From Clostridiales bacterium Firm_04 (GTDB lineage Bacteria; Bacillota; Clostridia; Oscillospirales; Ruminococcaceae), in assembly GCA_001603005.1 (NCBI GenBank), contig LVAJ01000027.1, forward strand, positions 1 through 64,000: 64,000 nt of DNA, read 5' to 3'. Numbering within the stretch: position 1 is the stretch's first letter; the number at the start of each line of letters is the position of its first letter. The notes beneath the pieces are model-generated. The model was not told where the DNA came from and searched no databases. It was given only the letters and a program-made list of their open reading frames with translations. Position numbers and translations under genes: made by a program. This document shows positions 1 through 8,951 of the stretch, piece after piece.

Positions 1-87
1 GCCTCGCCATTCCGGCAAGGCTAGTTCTTTACTGCAAGGCGTCGATTGTTTGTCGCATACGAAGGAACAATTTATAAACCTATGAGT
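1..87. other. Left-edge sequence, no gene identified
   Basis: One plus-strand frame stays open from base 2 to a TGA at 83-85, just before the hairpin at 88-123. It could be the last 27 codons of a gene that begins outside the window. The residues match no family I recognise, so this is only a possibility. Confidence 0.2.
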
Positions 88-128
88 AATCCGCGCAGAT
101 CTTTATCAGGTCTGCGCGGATTTTGTAT
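88..128 (+). terminator. Hairpin between left-edge transcript and the OLD-family gene
   Basis: A 12-bp perfect stem (AATCCGCGCAGA at 89-100 region, complement at 111-122) is followed on the plus strand by ATTTTGT. The T-tract faces plus, so it looks like a terminator for a transcript entering from the left. The stop codon of the minus-strand ATPase gene lies in its loop; it may also mark the end of that operon although no T-run follows on the minus side. Confidence 0.6.
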
Positions 129-1857
129 CTGGTTCCGGTTTTTTTGGTGTCCATCCTCTAATAGTCTTTATCAGTTCAGTAATTCGCTGTTTCAAATCAG
201 ATTCACGTACTTGGGTTGAATTCTCCGCTGTAATATGCTTTACGACCTCCGAAGCAAAGGAGACTTTTCCTTTACCAAATGCCTTTTTTGTGGTTGCATT
301 CTTTTCAATATAAGGCGGGAATAGTTCATTCAAACCGCATTGTGGAAGATGACTTTTGTAGGTAGCGTTGATTGCTTGACTTGAAACATAATTCTCGATT
401 TCTTTCCCTTGAGTGATCCAACAGAATAGCTGCTTGGCTTTAAACTCCTTTTGAATGCGCTGTTTGGTTGCGTTTATTCTGGAGCATGGGGTTCTTTTAT
501 CGCTGTCAATCACGATTGCAGAGTTTCGGTTTGTAGTGAGAATTCCAATTAAATCATTTTCAGCCTGTGCTTCCTCGGCTGAATAATGAGACAAAAGCCT
601 TCCGCCATAATACAGGAACTGATAGTCAATGCCTTCACACAGATCGCCGCCGCCCCATATCTCTATCCATCGTTTGATGTAAATGCGGTCAGACGGGCCT
701 TCCACCCAGATAATGCCGTTTGATTGCAGCAAGTCGCTAGCTCTGACATCCAGATCATTCAACACTTCGCTTTTGGTGATGAAGTCATCTACAATCTGAA
801 TAGCAGATTTTCCATTCTCTTTTGTAATATGAAGAATCTGAGCATCCTCCTGATCAGCAAACATATTGATGGGGACATGAGAATGCGTTGTGAGAAATAC
901 ATAAGTGTTGGGATGATCTTCAATGTATGTGTCAATGTATTTAAATAGTCTGCGCTGTAATGCGGGGTGTAGATTATTTTCCAGTTCTTCAAACGCGAAA
1001 AAATAAATTGGAGATTCAGGAATATCTGTATGGTTGGTCTTAGCTTTTTGCTCTGCTTCTTTCTTTTGAAGCTCAGGGATTACTAACAAATTCAAAAGAA
1101 CAAGAATAATGGTCTTTAATCCACTTCCGGTTTTTGATAAGGGGTATCGGACACCATCTTCGTAAAGAAAAACTTCCCATTTTTCATTGTCAACTCTTTG
1201 GATAGTAATACCTGTGAATATGGATTCAGGATACATAATGGCATTTAATGCTTCCAAAAGTGAATGCTGAATGAGGTTTTCATCGTATTCGTCGTTATTA
1301 AGAATACGGTTTATTAAATTGGTTGCACCCGCCCCATTGACAGTCATTTCAAGCGATGAGTTGGATTCTTTTGGTACAACTTCTGGTACAATATCACGCT
1401 CAGCATTTAAGCGAAGACATTTAAACCTGTGATAATAATGATTAATATTGACAACAAGTTTATTTGCCATATCTGGATCAGACATATTCTGCGTTGTTAG
1501 ATTAATGGTTTTCCAGCTATCTCCAGCAGGGACTGCATCAAGACAATCTTTTCTTGAATTATCTATTCTGAATAATAATGATGGCAAATTCGGTACATAT
1601 GACGTAATGGTTAAAATGCCATTTTGCTGTTGTTTATCTATTGTCTCCTCTTTTTCAAGATGAATATTGCAAAAAATGTCTGCTTGTCGATTTTGAAAAA
1701 GTGGGTAGTCAGTCATTGCTTCAATCACATCAATACAGCTTGACTTTCCGCAGTTGTTTCTCCCAATCAATATATTCATTCGTTTGAGAGCAATTTTGCA
1801 ATCTCCATTTCTAAAAGATTTGTAATTACGAAAGATGATGTCTTCAATCTGCGGCAT
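106..1857 (-). CDS. OLD-family ATPase with C-terminal TOPRIM nuclease domain
   Basis: 583 residues starting at the ATG preceded by GGAGGAG (7-base spacing); a GTG two codons upstream is also possible. The N-terminus is an SMC/ABC-type ATPase: Walker A GRNNCGKSS near residue 33, and an FEELENNLHP Walker B region followed by an H-loop-like TTHSHVP. The C-terminal third has TOPRIM features: WVEGPSDRIYIKRW with the catalytic-type Glu, then VIDSDKR. This matches class 2 OLD proteins, the family that includes GajA of Gabija and the retron/PARIS-type ATPases, which act as DNA nickases or sensors. It is the last gene of the hsd operon, 16 bases after hsdM, and no UvrD-like GajB lies next to it. A role in phage defence is inferred from family and position. 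Confidence 0.85.
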   Translation of the reverse strand: MPQIEDIIFRNYKSFRNGDCKIALKRMNILIGRNNCGKSSCIDVIEAMTDYPLFQNRQADIFCNIHLEKEETIDKQQQNGILTITSYVPNLPSLLFRIDNSRKDCLDAVPAGDSWKTINLTTQNMSDPDMANKLVVNINHYYHRFKCLRLNAERDIVPEVVPKESNSSLEMTVNGAGATNLINRILNNDEYDENLIQHSLLEALNAIMYPESIFTGITIQRVDNEKWEVFLYEDGVRYPLSKTGSGLKTIILVLLNLLVIPELQKKEAEQKAKTNHTDIPESPIYFFAFEELENNLHPALQRRLFKYIDTYIEDHPNTYVFLTTHSHVPINMFADQEDAQILHITKENGKSAIQIVDDFITKSEVLNDLDVRASDLLQSNGIIWVEGPSDRIYIKRWIEIWGGGDLCEGIDYQFLYYGGRLLSHYSAEEAQAENDLIGILTTNRNSAIVIDSDKRTPCSRINATKQRIQKEFKAKQLFCWITQGKEIENYVSSQAINATYKSHLPQCGLNELFPPYIEKNATTKKAFGKGKVSFASEVVKHITAENSTQVRESDLKQRITELIKTIRGWTPKKPEPDTKSAQT

Positions 1858-1873
1858 GAACACTCCTCCAATC

Positions 1874-3352
1874 TTATTTCAACTGCGCCTTCAACTCCTC
1901 AAAGCTCTCCAGCGCGCTCTGCAAATTCTCAATGATGCTGTCCGCGAGCACATCCGGTTCCGGCAGATGATCGAGGTCGGCAAGTGACTTGTCCTTGATC
2001 CAGAAGATATCAAGACTGGTCTTATCACGGGCGAGAATATCTTCAACCGAGAATTTCCGCCAGCGTCCCTCCGGATTCTCCTCCGACCATGTTTCCGTGC
2101 GGTTATGCCGGTTCTCCGGCTGATAGCATGACACAAAATCATCGAGATCGCTGTCGGTCATCGGATTCTTTTTCAGCGTGAAGTGAATATTCGTGCGGAA
2201 ATCATAGATCCAGACCTCTTTGGTCTGCATTTCGGCGCTCGCAGGACGCTTATCATAAAAGATGACATTCGCCTTGACACCCGGCTTATAGAAAATGCCG
2301 GTCGGCAGGCGGAGAATCGTATGCAGATCGCAGGTTTGCAGCAGTTTCTTGCGGACGGTTTCACCGGCGCCGCCCTCAAACAGCACATTATCCGGCACAA
2401 CGACCGCAGCCTTTCCGGTCGCTTTCAGGATCGTGTTGATATGCTGAACGAAATTGAGCTGCTTATTCGAGGTCGTTGTCCAGAAATCCTGCCGGTTATA
2501 GACGAGATCCTCGTCCTCCTGCTCGCCCTCCTCATTGGTAAAGGTGATTGAGGATTTCTTCCCGAAAGGGGGATTCGTCAGCACATAGTCCACGCGCACA
2601 CCGCTGTCCGTGAGCAGCGCATCGCCGAGCGTGACCGGAATCGTGCCGTAAATATCACCGATATTATGCAGATACAGATTCATCAGACAGAGCTTATAGG
2701 TCGTCGGGACAAGCTCATTGCCGAAGAATGTCTCGTTTTTCATAAAGGTTTTCTGATCGCGGTCAAGCGTATAATTCTGCGCAATGAACGACTGCGCGGC
2801 GAGGAAAAAGCCGCCGCTGCCGCAGCACGGATCCGCGATGGTTTTCATCGGTTCCGGACGCATACACCGCACCATTGCGCGGATCAGCGGGCGGGGCGTG
2901 AAGTACTGTCCTGCGCCGCTTTTGATGTCCTCTGCGTTTTTCTGGAGCAGTCCCTCATAGATCTCGCCTTTGACATCCGAGGACATGGCAACCCATTTCT
3001 CCTTGTCGATCATCTGCACGATGCGGTAGAAGATCGCGGCGTTCCGGATCTTATTGGTCGCGCCTGCGAAGATTTTGCCGAGGATGCCGCTCTGTTTTGC
3101 AAGCTCCTCCAGCGTTTTCTTGTACTGCGTCTCCAATGCCGCGCCTTTGAGTCCGCAGAGGTCTGCCCAGCCGAAGCCCGCCGGAATGCCGGTTTGCTTT
3201 TTGTAGGGCGGCTTGGAATATTCATCGGACATTTTGAGGAAGATCAGGTAGGTAAGCTGTTCGAGATAGTCGCCGTAGGATACGCCGTCATCGCGCAGCG
3301 GATTGCACATTCCCCAGACCTTTGATATGATGCTTGCGGTTTGTTCTGACAT
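1874..3352 (-). CDS. hsdM: Type I restriction enzyme M subunit (N6-adenine methyltransferase)
   Basis: 492 residues, the normal size of HsdM. It has an N-terminal helical domain (HsdM_N), then the methyltransferase core with the SAM motif ADPCCGSGGFFLAA and catalytic NPPFGKKSS. With HsdS it forms the M2S modification enzyme that methylates adenine in the host recognition site. The start is set by GGAGG seven bases upstream of ATG, and that Shine-Dalgarno lies inside the last codons of the preceding cyclase-like gene, indicating translational coupling. The gene is more GC-rich than the interposed genes on either side. Confidence 0.96.
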   Translation of the reverse strand: MSEQTASIISKVWGMCNPLRDDGVSYGDYLEQLTYLIFLKMSDEYSKPPYKKQTGIPAGFGWADLCGLKGAALETQYKKTLEELAKQSGILGKIFAGATNKIRNAAIFYRIVQMIDKEKWVAMSSDVKGEIYEGLLQKNAEDIKSGAGQYFTPRPLIRAMVRCMRPEPMKTIADPCCGSGGFFLAAQSFIAQNYTLDRDQKTFMKNETFFGNELVPTTYKLCLMNLYLHNIGDIYGTIPVTLGDALLTDSGVRVDYVLTNPPFGKKSSITFTNEEGEQEDEDLVYNRQDFWTTTSNKQLNFVQHINTILKATGKAAVVVPDNVLFEGGAGETVRKKLLQTCDLHTILRLPTGIFYKPGVKANVIFYDKRPASAEMQTKEVWIYDFRTNIHFTLKKNPMTDSDLDDFVSCYQPENRHNRTETWSEENPEGRWRKFSVEDILARDKTSLDIFWIKDKSLADLDHLPEPDVLADSIIENLQSALESFEELKAQLK

Positions 3353-3354
3353 TA

Positions 3355-4068
3355 TTATTCCTCCGCGATAAGTTCAATATGTCGTTTACTAATTCTTGGA
3401 AAGTTTTTATAGATATATATATATTTCTCCCGGATTGAAGGATTCGTTTCCGATTCTATTACTTTTTTAACATACCGAGCAAATGTTTTCCACTCGTTTT
3501 TTTCATGATATACTCCATAGAATAACAATAAAGAGTCAACACAGTAGAACAAATCCGTATCCTCGAAGGTATGAGTTTCTAGATAATACTTTCCATTTTC
3601 ATCGCAGTTCGTGATTGCACCATCTAATACTTCCTTGGTCATTATTACTCTTGGATATTTAGCAACATTTTCTTCAAGTAAATATGCATTTACAATTCCC
3701 TCACCAAAGAAAACATCATCTTCACAATATAGTTTTCCTTTTACAACCGCGCCTCTTGATAATACTGGAGTGAGAAGTTGCAACATTCTTACTTGAAAAT
3801 ATGAACAAAATGCAAGCAATCCTGCTAATGAATTGGTCTCTGAGCATTCTACAAAAAAGCACACTGTATCTGACATGACTTTCATATGTATCTTTTCACT
3901 AGGCACTAATGCTTTTCCTGTAGTATTTACAGTAACTGTAACCTTTTGATGGATTTCATCATAACACTGTGCAATTTCTTCACAGTTCTTATGCATAATT
4001 GAGTTTTTGAAGCCAAGTAAATCAATAATAGCTACATAGCATTCTTTGTACTCTCTTTTTTCTTTCAT
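3355..4068 (-). CDS. Putative class III nucleotidyl-cyclase-fold protein inside the hsd operon
   Basis: 237 residues; no family recognised with certainty. The order of motifs resembles class III nucleotidyl cyclases: AIIDLLGF (Asp16, like the first metal-binding Asp in xDIxGFT), KVMSDTVCFF (Asp67, like the second metal Asp), RGAVVKGKL at about 105, then FFGEGIVNAYLLE followed by YPRVIMT, like the YxGxxVNxAxRLE helix and following strand. Start: ATG at 4068, nine bases after GGGAGG; a GTG at 4074 overlapping the hsdS stop is an alternative. It is AT-rich relative to hsdM and hsdR. If active it might make a cyclic nucleotide signal, as Pycsar cyclases do, but it may equally be a degenerate binding fold. 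The cyclase reading is inference from motif order only. Confidence 0.5.
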   Translation of the reverse strand: MKEKREYKECYVAIIDLLGFKNSIMHKNCEEIAQCYDEIHQKVTVTVNTTGKALVPSEKIHMKVMSDTVCFFVECSETNSLAGLLAFCSYFQVRMLQLLTPVLSRGAVVKGKLYCEDDVFFGEGIVNAYLLEENVAKYPRVIMTKEVLDGAITNCDENGKYYLETHTFEDTDLFYCVDSLLLFYGVYHEKNEWKTFARYVKKVIESETNPSIREKYIYIYKNFPRISKRHIELIAEE

Positions 4069-4070
4069 AA

Positions 4071-5204
4071 TCACAATCCTCCCTCAAAAGCCTTTTTGAG
4101 AATGCTCTGCCGCAGGGCTTCTGCCTGCTGCAAGGCGGCATCTACGGTTTGTTCGATTTGGTCGCAGACGGATAAACGGGATTCGATCTCTGCTAATACT
4201 TCTGCTGCTTCATCATCTGATACCACAGGAACAGGTGTATCTCTGATATCATCCAATCCAAGCCCCATTTTTCCTGCTCCGCGCTTATTCTTCAACAAGT
4301 CTTTCTGTCCCCAATCGCTGCGAAGATAGTAAGCCATAAACTTTCCCTGATTTGAGTTCTGAAAACGAACAACGGCAATATGCTGATTGATATATGCTTC
4401 TGGAATTGTTTCAGGAACAAGACCGATGCTTCCCAAATCAGCAGTAATAGAAATCAAAACATCATTTGGCTGCAACCGCGAGCGCAAACCTTCCGCTCTA
4501 TCCGGCAGAAAGACATTCTGTATATCGTCAAAGTTGATTTCAATACCTGTTCGTGTCAGATTGCCGATGCGTATAAACAATGCGCCTCTGTCGCTGTAAT
4601 ACTGCGCCCAACCGCGAGAACCGCTTGTAACAAGCGTTGTCAAATCTCGAATAGGGGCTTTCTTCTCAATATGAGCAAACGCCTCTTTCAGCACCGCCTG
4701 CCGATACACCGCAAGCTGCGCTTTGGTTTGTTTGAGCGTTTCCACGCCGCTTTCAAGCTGCGAAAACAGCTCCTCAATCCGCGCCACAATGCGCGCTTGT
4801 TCTTTCAGCGGCGGGACAGCGACTTTGATCTTTGAATACTGCTGAATCCAATATCGCTTGTGTGTACTGCTATCAAACTGAATGATCTGCATTCTATAAT
4901 AAATGTACTTCGGATTTACAAGTTCTGTATTGGGTATCAATATCTTCATTGCAGAAGATTTTACCTTGAATTTGAAATTCACATACTGACTTGCAGTTGT
5001 AAAATCATCGAAAATGATAACCGGTAAATTGTCATAGATTCCGGTTGTTTCGTCTGTATAACCGAGAATGAACGTTTTTCCGGCAGTTAAGACGGGGATT
5101 TTATATTTGTCATCATATTTCGTCGATTCTACGATATAGGCGGTCGGCTGCTCATAAGATAGTAAGTCACCGAGTTCATATATTATGTTACTAGAATCAT
5201 GCAT
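4071..5204 (-). CDS. hsdS: Type I restriction enzyme specificity subunit
   Basis: About 377 residues with two target-recognition domains and two conserved helical spacers. The first spacer reads VPPLKEQARIVARIEELFSQ, followed by a coiled segment to about residue 170; the second ends the protein (ADEAAEVLAEIES type). HsdS recognises the two half-sites of the bipartite DNA target and ties HsdM and HsdR together. It is slightly short for the family (usually 390-450), mainly because the first TRD lacks extra length. The start at 5204 overlaps the upstream gene by 8 bases and has GAGG nine bases before it; in-frame ATGs at 5219 and 5234 are alternatives. Confidence 0.9.
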   Translation of the reverse strand: MHDSSNIIYELGDLLSYEQPTAYIVESTKYDDKYKIPVLTAGKTFILGYTDETTGIYDNLPVIIFDDFTTASQYVNFKFKVKSSAMKILIPNTELVNPKYIYYRMQIIQFDSSTHKRYWIQQYSKIKVAVPPLKEQARIVARIEELFSQLESGVETLKQTKAQLAVYRQAVLKEAFAHIEKKAPIRDLTTLVTSGSRGWAQYYSDRGALFIRIGNLTRTGIEINFDDIQNVFLPDRAEGLRSRLQPNDVLISITADLGSIGLVPETIPEAYINQHIAVVRFQNSNQGKFMAYYLRSDWGQKDLLKNKRGAGKMGLGLDDIRDTPVPVVSDDEAAEVLAEIESRLSVCDQIEQTVDAALQQAEALRQSILKKAFEGGL

Positions 5205-6024
5205 CTCCATTTTCCTCATTCTTTTGCTGAGCATATATTCTTAATTCGTCAGATAACTTAATTAGTAAATCTATTGTTAGAATGGCTTTTAGCGAATGTT
5301 CTTTGGATCCAAAGTTCAGTTGATCTCCATGGCAAATCTTATTACGTAATGGTTGTGAAGTCCAAAGTGAAGTATCAGATGAGGAATCTAAGATCACTTC
5401 TTTGATATATTTGGCAAAACTATACCATGCTCCGGTATTCATTTCACTTATAAAAAGCATCTGCATTAATTGTCCTCTTTCTGTATTAAGATACTTTGCA
5501 TCAAAGCAAAAGACCTCTGTCACAGCTTCCTTATCATCTTTTGTCAGATATAATTGATTTTGTTTAGCGACAGATACAACATCTGCTGATACACCATATA
5601 ATTGACACATTAATAATGATGTTGAAGCATAATAGTACCCTAAATTATGCAACTCAATTGCTTGTGATAGAATCGGATATCGTTCTGGCTTGATTGTAGT
5701 AATTGATAGCCATCTCTGTTTCATTGACTCAATATAACTATCTGACATATAGGAAAAAACTACGTCGTTAATCTGATTATATGAAGCGTTGGATTTATGT
5801 AATTCAATTATTTTGTGCCGAAACTGTTTATCCTCAACATCATAAAGAGGCCAGTGTAATTCATCAATCGCAGTTAGATAACTTGCATATTCACCAACAG
5901 CGTCAATTAAGTCAATAATTTTAGTATAATCAAATTTAGATACTCGTTCAACAATTTTATCGACAGCATCGCACAGAATGGTTAGGGCGTTTGCCATGTT
6001 ATCAAGCATTGGATTATTATTCAT
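5197..6024 (-). CDS. HEPN-like protein (candidate RNase) embedded between hsdR and hsdS
   Basis: 275 residues, mostly helical by composition, no signal peptide. Near the C-terminus it carries RNKICHGD (Arg227, His232), an Rx4H arrangement followed by Gly and then a long hydrophobic helix, which is the signature of HEPN domains; in many toxins and Cas/Abi proteins these residues cut RNA. The start has AAAGGAGG five bases upstream, and the gene begins 11 bases after hsdR and overlaps hsdS by 8. Codon use is AT-rich, unlike hsdR. PrrC and RloC are known HEPN-type anticodon nucleases linked to type I systems, but this protein lacks their ATPase domain. Nuclease activity is inference. Confidence 0.6.
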   Translation of the reverse strand: MNNNPMLDNMANALTILCDAVDKIVERVSKFDYTKIIDLIDAVGEYASYLTAIDELHWPLYDVEDKQFRHKIIELHKSNASYNQINDVVFSYMSDSYIESMKQRWLSITTIKPERYPILSQAIELHNLGYYYASTSLLMCQLYGVSADVVSVAKQNQLYLTKDDKEAVTEVFCFDAKYLNTERGQLMQMLFISEMNTGAWYSFAKYIKEVILDSSSDTSLWTSQPLRNKICHGDQLNFGSKEHSLKAILTIDLLIKLSDELRIYAQQKNEENGDA

Positions 6025-6035
6025 TCGGTCCTCCT

Positions 6036-8789
6036 TTACGCCACCAACTCAATATTCATTTCCATTAAAATTTTCTCATAATCATCCCCGAACACCTCAT
6101 AGAAGCGCCCGAGTCCGCCCATGCGGTCAAAGGGAGAGAGCTCCAGATCCTCCGGCTCCACGCTGAGCGAGCTGCTGATATGGTCGCGGATCAGCCGCAG
6201 CCATTCCATCTGCTCCGCCGTGAAATGCACTGATCCGGCATTGCGTTTCAGCGTCCACTGCTGGAAATTCTGATTGACCGTATCCGCAAACGGGGCAAGG
6301 CGGTCGCTCGCGCCCATCTCAAACCGGATCATCGAGATCAGGTCGGTGAGCTGCGCCATCGTGCCGCGCCTGACCTTTTCCGGCTGCTGCATCGCATAGC
6401 AATCCCACAGGCGCTCCGTCGTGATGCGGCGTTCTTTCAGCTTTGCATAGAGCGCTTTGAGCTGCCCGATCGCCATCGGCATATCGCGGAAGCGCTGATC
6501 GTAGAGGATGCGCAGCGCAAGGATTTCGTCCTTGTGTTCCTCAATAAATGCGCGGAAATCGGTGATCGTCTGCGCCGCGTGCTTCTCCTGATCGGTGTCG
6601 AATCCGGCAAATGTCACGCTGTCGAGATTCACATTGTCGATGATCTGCTCATGACAGCGGCGGACATTTTCGATGAAATCACGCGCCGCCGGATTGTGGA
6701 ACGGCTTGACCGCCTCTTTCAGCATTTCTGCCTGCGCCTGATGCATCTGTTCGATCTGCTCCGGCGTGGGATCGTCGCCGCTTTCCGAGAGGACAAAACC
6801 TGCCCTTGCTGCAATCGCATCCTGATCGAATGCGTCAAGCAGCTTCTGCGCCACCTGACTCGCCGATGCACCGACCTGCTGCGTGAACTGTTTGCGCTCC
6901 GCATCGCTCATCTGACTGTTCAGCCGGATGATGCGGTTTGCCAGCGATGTGAGAATATCCGCGTCGGTCGTATTCAGTGCGGCGTTCATCATCAGCTCTT
7001 TCATGGGGACAGTCGGCTTGCGCTCCAGTGCGCGGGTATCGCATTTCTTGGATTTCGTGACACCGACCGCGTCCACAATGACAAAGTGATCCTTGTTTTC
7101 GGTCGCAGAGGGCGAAACCTTTTGCAGATCGTCCTTGCTCAGTGTGCGGGTGCCGCGGCCTTTCATCTGCTCAAAATAGTTCTTGCTGCGGACATCGCGC
7201 ATGAAGATCAGACACTCGATCGGCTTGACATCGGTGCCGGTTGCGATCATGTCAACGGTCACGGCAATGCGCGGGTAATAATCATTCCGGAATTCGCTGA
7301 GCGTTTCTTCCGGATTTTTCGCGTGATAGGTGATCTTACGGCAGAATTCATTGCCCTCGCCGAATTCATCGCGCACAATCTGGATGATGTCATCGGCATG
7401 GCTGTCCGTCTTGGCAAAGATCAGCGTTTTCGGGACTTCTTTTCGCTGTGGGAACAGCTGTGTGAACAGGGCATCCTTGAATGCACGGATGACTGTGCGA
7501 ATCTGACTCGGGTTCACAATGTCACGGTCAAGCTGTGACGGCACATAATCCACATCTTCATCCAGCTGCTGCCAGCGTCTTGCGCGGGAGAGGCGTTCAC
7601 GGGTTTCGATCATCTGCTTCATGATGTGCCCGCCTTTTTTGCCGATCTCCGTTTCAATGATGAAGATATCCTCACCGACATTGACGCCGTCAACAATAGC
7701 CTGCTCACGCGGGTACTCGCTGACGATATTCTGATGAAAAAACGCAAATGTGCGCTTATCCGGTGTTGCAGTTAGCCCGACAATGAATGAATCGAAATAG
7801 TCGAGCACCTGCTTCCATACATTATAAATGGAACGGTGGCACTCGTCCACGATGATACAGTCAAAGAACTCAGGCGGATATTTCGCGTTATATACGACCT
7901 CTTTCGGTGCCTTGCTGTCTGCGGTCGTATACTCTGCAAAGGGCGTTTCCTCGGCACTTTCGTCCAGTTCTTCTCCTTTGAGGATAGAGTACATCCGCTG
8001 AATTGTGCTGATATAAATATTCGTATCCTGCGGCATCCGCGAGGTTTTCAGCCGGTGAACACCGTAAATACTGGAAAACGGGCGCGGATCATCATTCGGC
8101 ATATAGGCAAGAAATTCACGCTCTGCCTGTTCACCCAGACTTTTGGTATCCACCAGAAACAGGATGCGGTTCATGTTGCCGTATTTGAGCAGTCGGTATG
8201 CGGCTGTGATTGCGGTAAAAGTTTTGCCTGCACCGGTAGCCATCTGAATCAAAGCGCGGGACTTGTTTTCTGCAAAAGACTTGTCCAGATTCTCGATCGC
8301 ACGAATCTGACAGGCACGGAATCCGGTCGAATCAAACGGAATGGGCTGCTTGAGATTGTTCCGAATCGTATTCTTTTCCTGCATCAGCCGCTGTAGTGTT
8401 TCAGGTCTGTGGAAAGAAAAGACATCCCGCGAGCGATACTTGATATCATCGTAATCCGTAAACCGCGTAAGCCTTCCAGTTGATTCGTATGCAAACCGGA
8501 TCCGGTAGTTCCCGGTGATCCATTTCAGTGTGCTGTTTGCATAGCGGGCAGACTGCTGTTCAACCGAGGTAATATCTTCACCCTTTTCCTCTCGCTTGGC
8601 TTCAATCACGCCGACAGGTACACCGTTTACGAAAAGGGCATAATCAACCTCGCCGGTGCTGGTCGGGAATTCCCGTACTGCTACACCGAGCGATGCAGAG
8701 ATATTCATTTGCTTGGTATCCTGAATCACCCAGCCGGCTTGTCTGAGCTTTTCATCTATGATTTGTCTTGTTTTTTCTTCCGGCGACAC
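6036..8789 (-). CDS. hsdR: Type I restriction enzyme R subunit
   Basis: 917 residues. The N-terminal nuclease has the PD-(D/E)xK pattern EVDYALFVNG...GVIEAKREE. The SF2 translocase follows: Walker A MATGAGKT, DEAH-type box VDECH, motif III LTATP, and late motifs ATGTDVKP and QMKGRGTR. A C-terminal helical region resembles the EcoEI/HsdR C-domain that docks on the methylase. The start is GTG, seven bases after GGAGGG; a nearby ATG is out of frame. It is the first gene of the operon and has its own strong promoter, so restriction is transcribed before modification. Confidence 0.96.
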   Translation of the reverse strand: MSPEEKTRQIIDEKLRQAGWVIQDTKQMNISASLGVAVREFPTSTGEVDYALFVNGVPVGVIEAKREEKGEDITSVEQQSARYANSTLKWITGNYRIRFAYESTGRLTRFTDYDDIKYRSRDVFSFHRPETLQRLMQEKNTIRNNLKQPIPFDSTGFRACQIRAIENLDKSFAENKSRALIQMATGAGKTFTAITAAYRLLKYGNMNRILFLVDTKSLGEQAEREFLAYMPNDDPRPFSSIYGVHRLKTSRMPQDTNIYISTIQRMYSILKGEELDESAEETPFAEYTTADSKAPKEVVYNAKYPPEFFDCIIVDECHRSIYNVWKQVLDYFDSFIVGLTATPDKRTFAFFHQNIVSEYPREQAIVDGVNVGEDIFIIETEIGKKGGHIMKQMIETRERLSRARRWQQLDEDVDYVPSQLDRDIVNPSQIRTVIRAFKDALFTQLFPQRKEVPKTLIFAKTDSHADDIIQIVRDEFGEGNEFCRKITYHAKNPEETLSEFRNDYYPRIAVTVDMIATGTDVKPIECLIFMRDVRSKNYFEQMKGRGTRTLSKDDLQKVSPSATENKDHFVIVDAVGVTKSKKCDTRALERKPTVPMKELMMNAALNTTDADILTSLANRIIRLNSQMSDAERKQFTQQVGASASQVAQKLLDAFDQDAIAARAGFVLSESGDDPTPEQIEQMHQAQAEMLKEAVKPFHNPAARDFIENVRRCHEQIIDNVNLDSVTFAGFDTDQEKHAAQTITDFRAFIEEHKDEILALRILYDQRFRDMPMAIGQLKALYAKLKERRITTERLWDCYAMQQPEKVRRGTMAQLTDLISMIRFEMGASDRLAPFADTVNQNFQQWTLKRNAGSVHFTAEQMEWLRLIRDHISSSLSVEPEDLELSPFDRMGGLGRFYEVFGDDYEKILMEMNIELVA

Positions 8790-8819
8790 GGTTCATCCCT
8801 CCTCGACGGTTTTCTTTAT

Positions 8820-8848
8820 ATTATACCATATTTTAGACAATAATTCAA
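8820..8848 (-). promoter_or_regulatory. Sigma-A promoter of the hsd operon
   Basis: Read on the minus strand: TTGAAT, 17-bp spacer, TATAAT, ending about 30 bases before the GTG of hsdR. No other promoter of this quality was seen inside the operon. Confidence 0.8.
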
Positions 8849-8951
8849 CCAGTTTTCAGTGCTAAATCGTGTTTTCATCCGAAAGCATAATTACAAAAAG
8901 CCGCAACAGTAATCAGGAAACAATCATCCTAACCACCGTCACGGCTTTATC

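Noticed and set aside
106-1857. Complete Gabija system
   Set aside because: Only the GajA-like gene is seen; the neighbour is hsdM and no UvrD-like helicase is present in the window.
2666-3325. Open plus-strand frame antisense to hsdM
   Set aside because: It mirrors the well-supported methyltransferase gene; low-complexity, Arg/His-rich translation and no ribosome site.
5197-6024. PrrC or RloC anticodon nuclease
   Set aside because: Those proteins are larger and contain an ABC ATPase domain; this protein has neither Walker motif.
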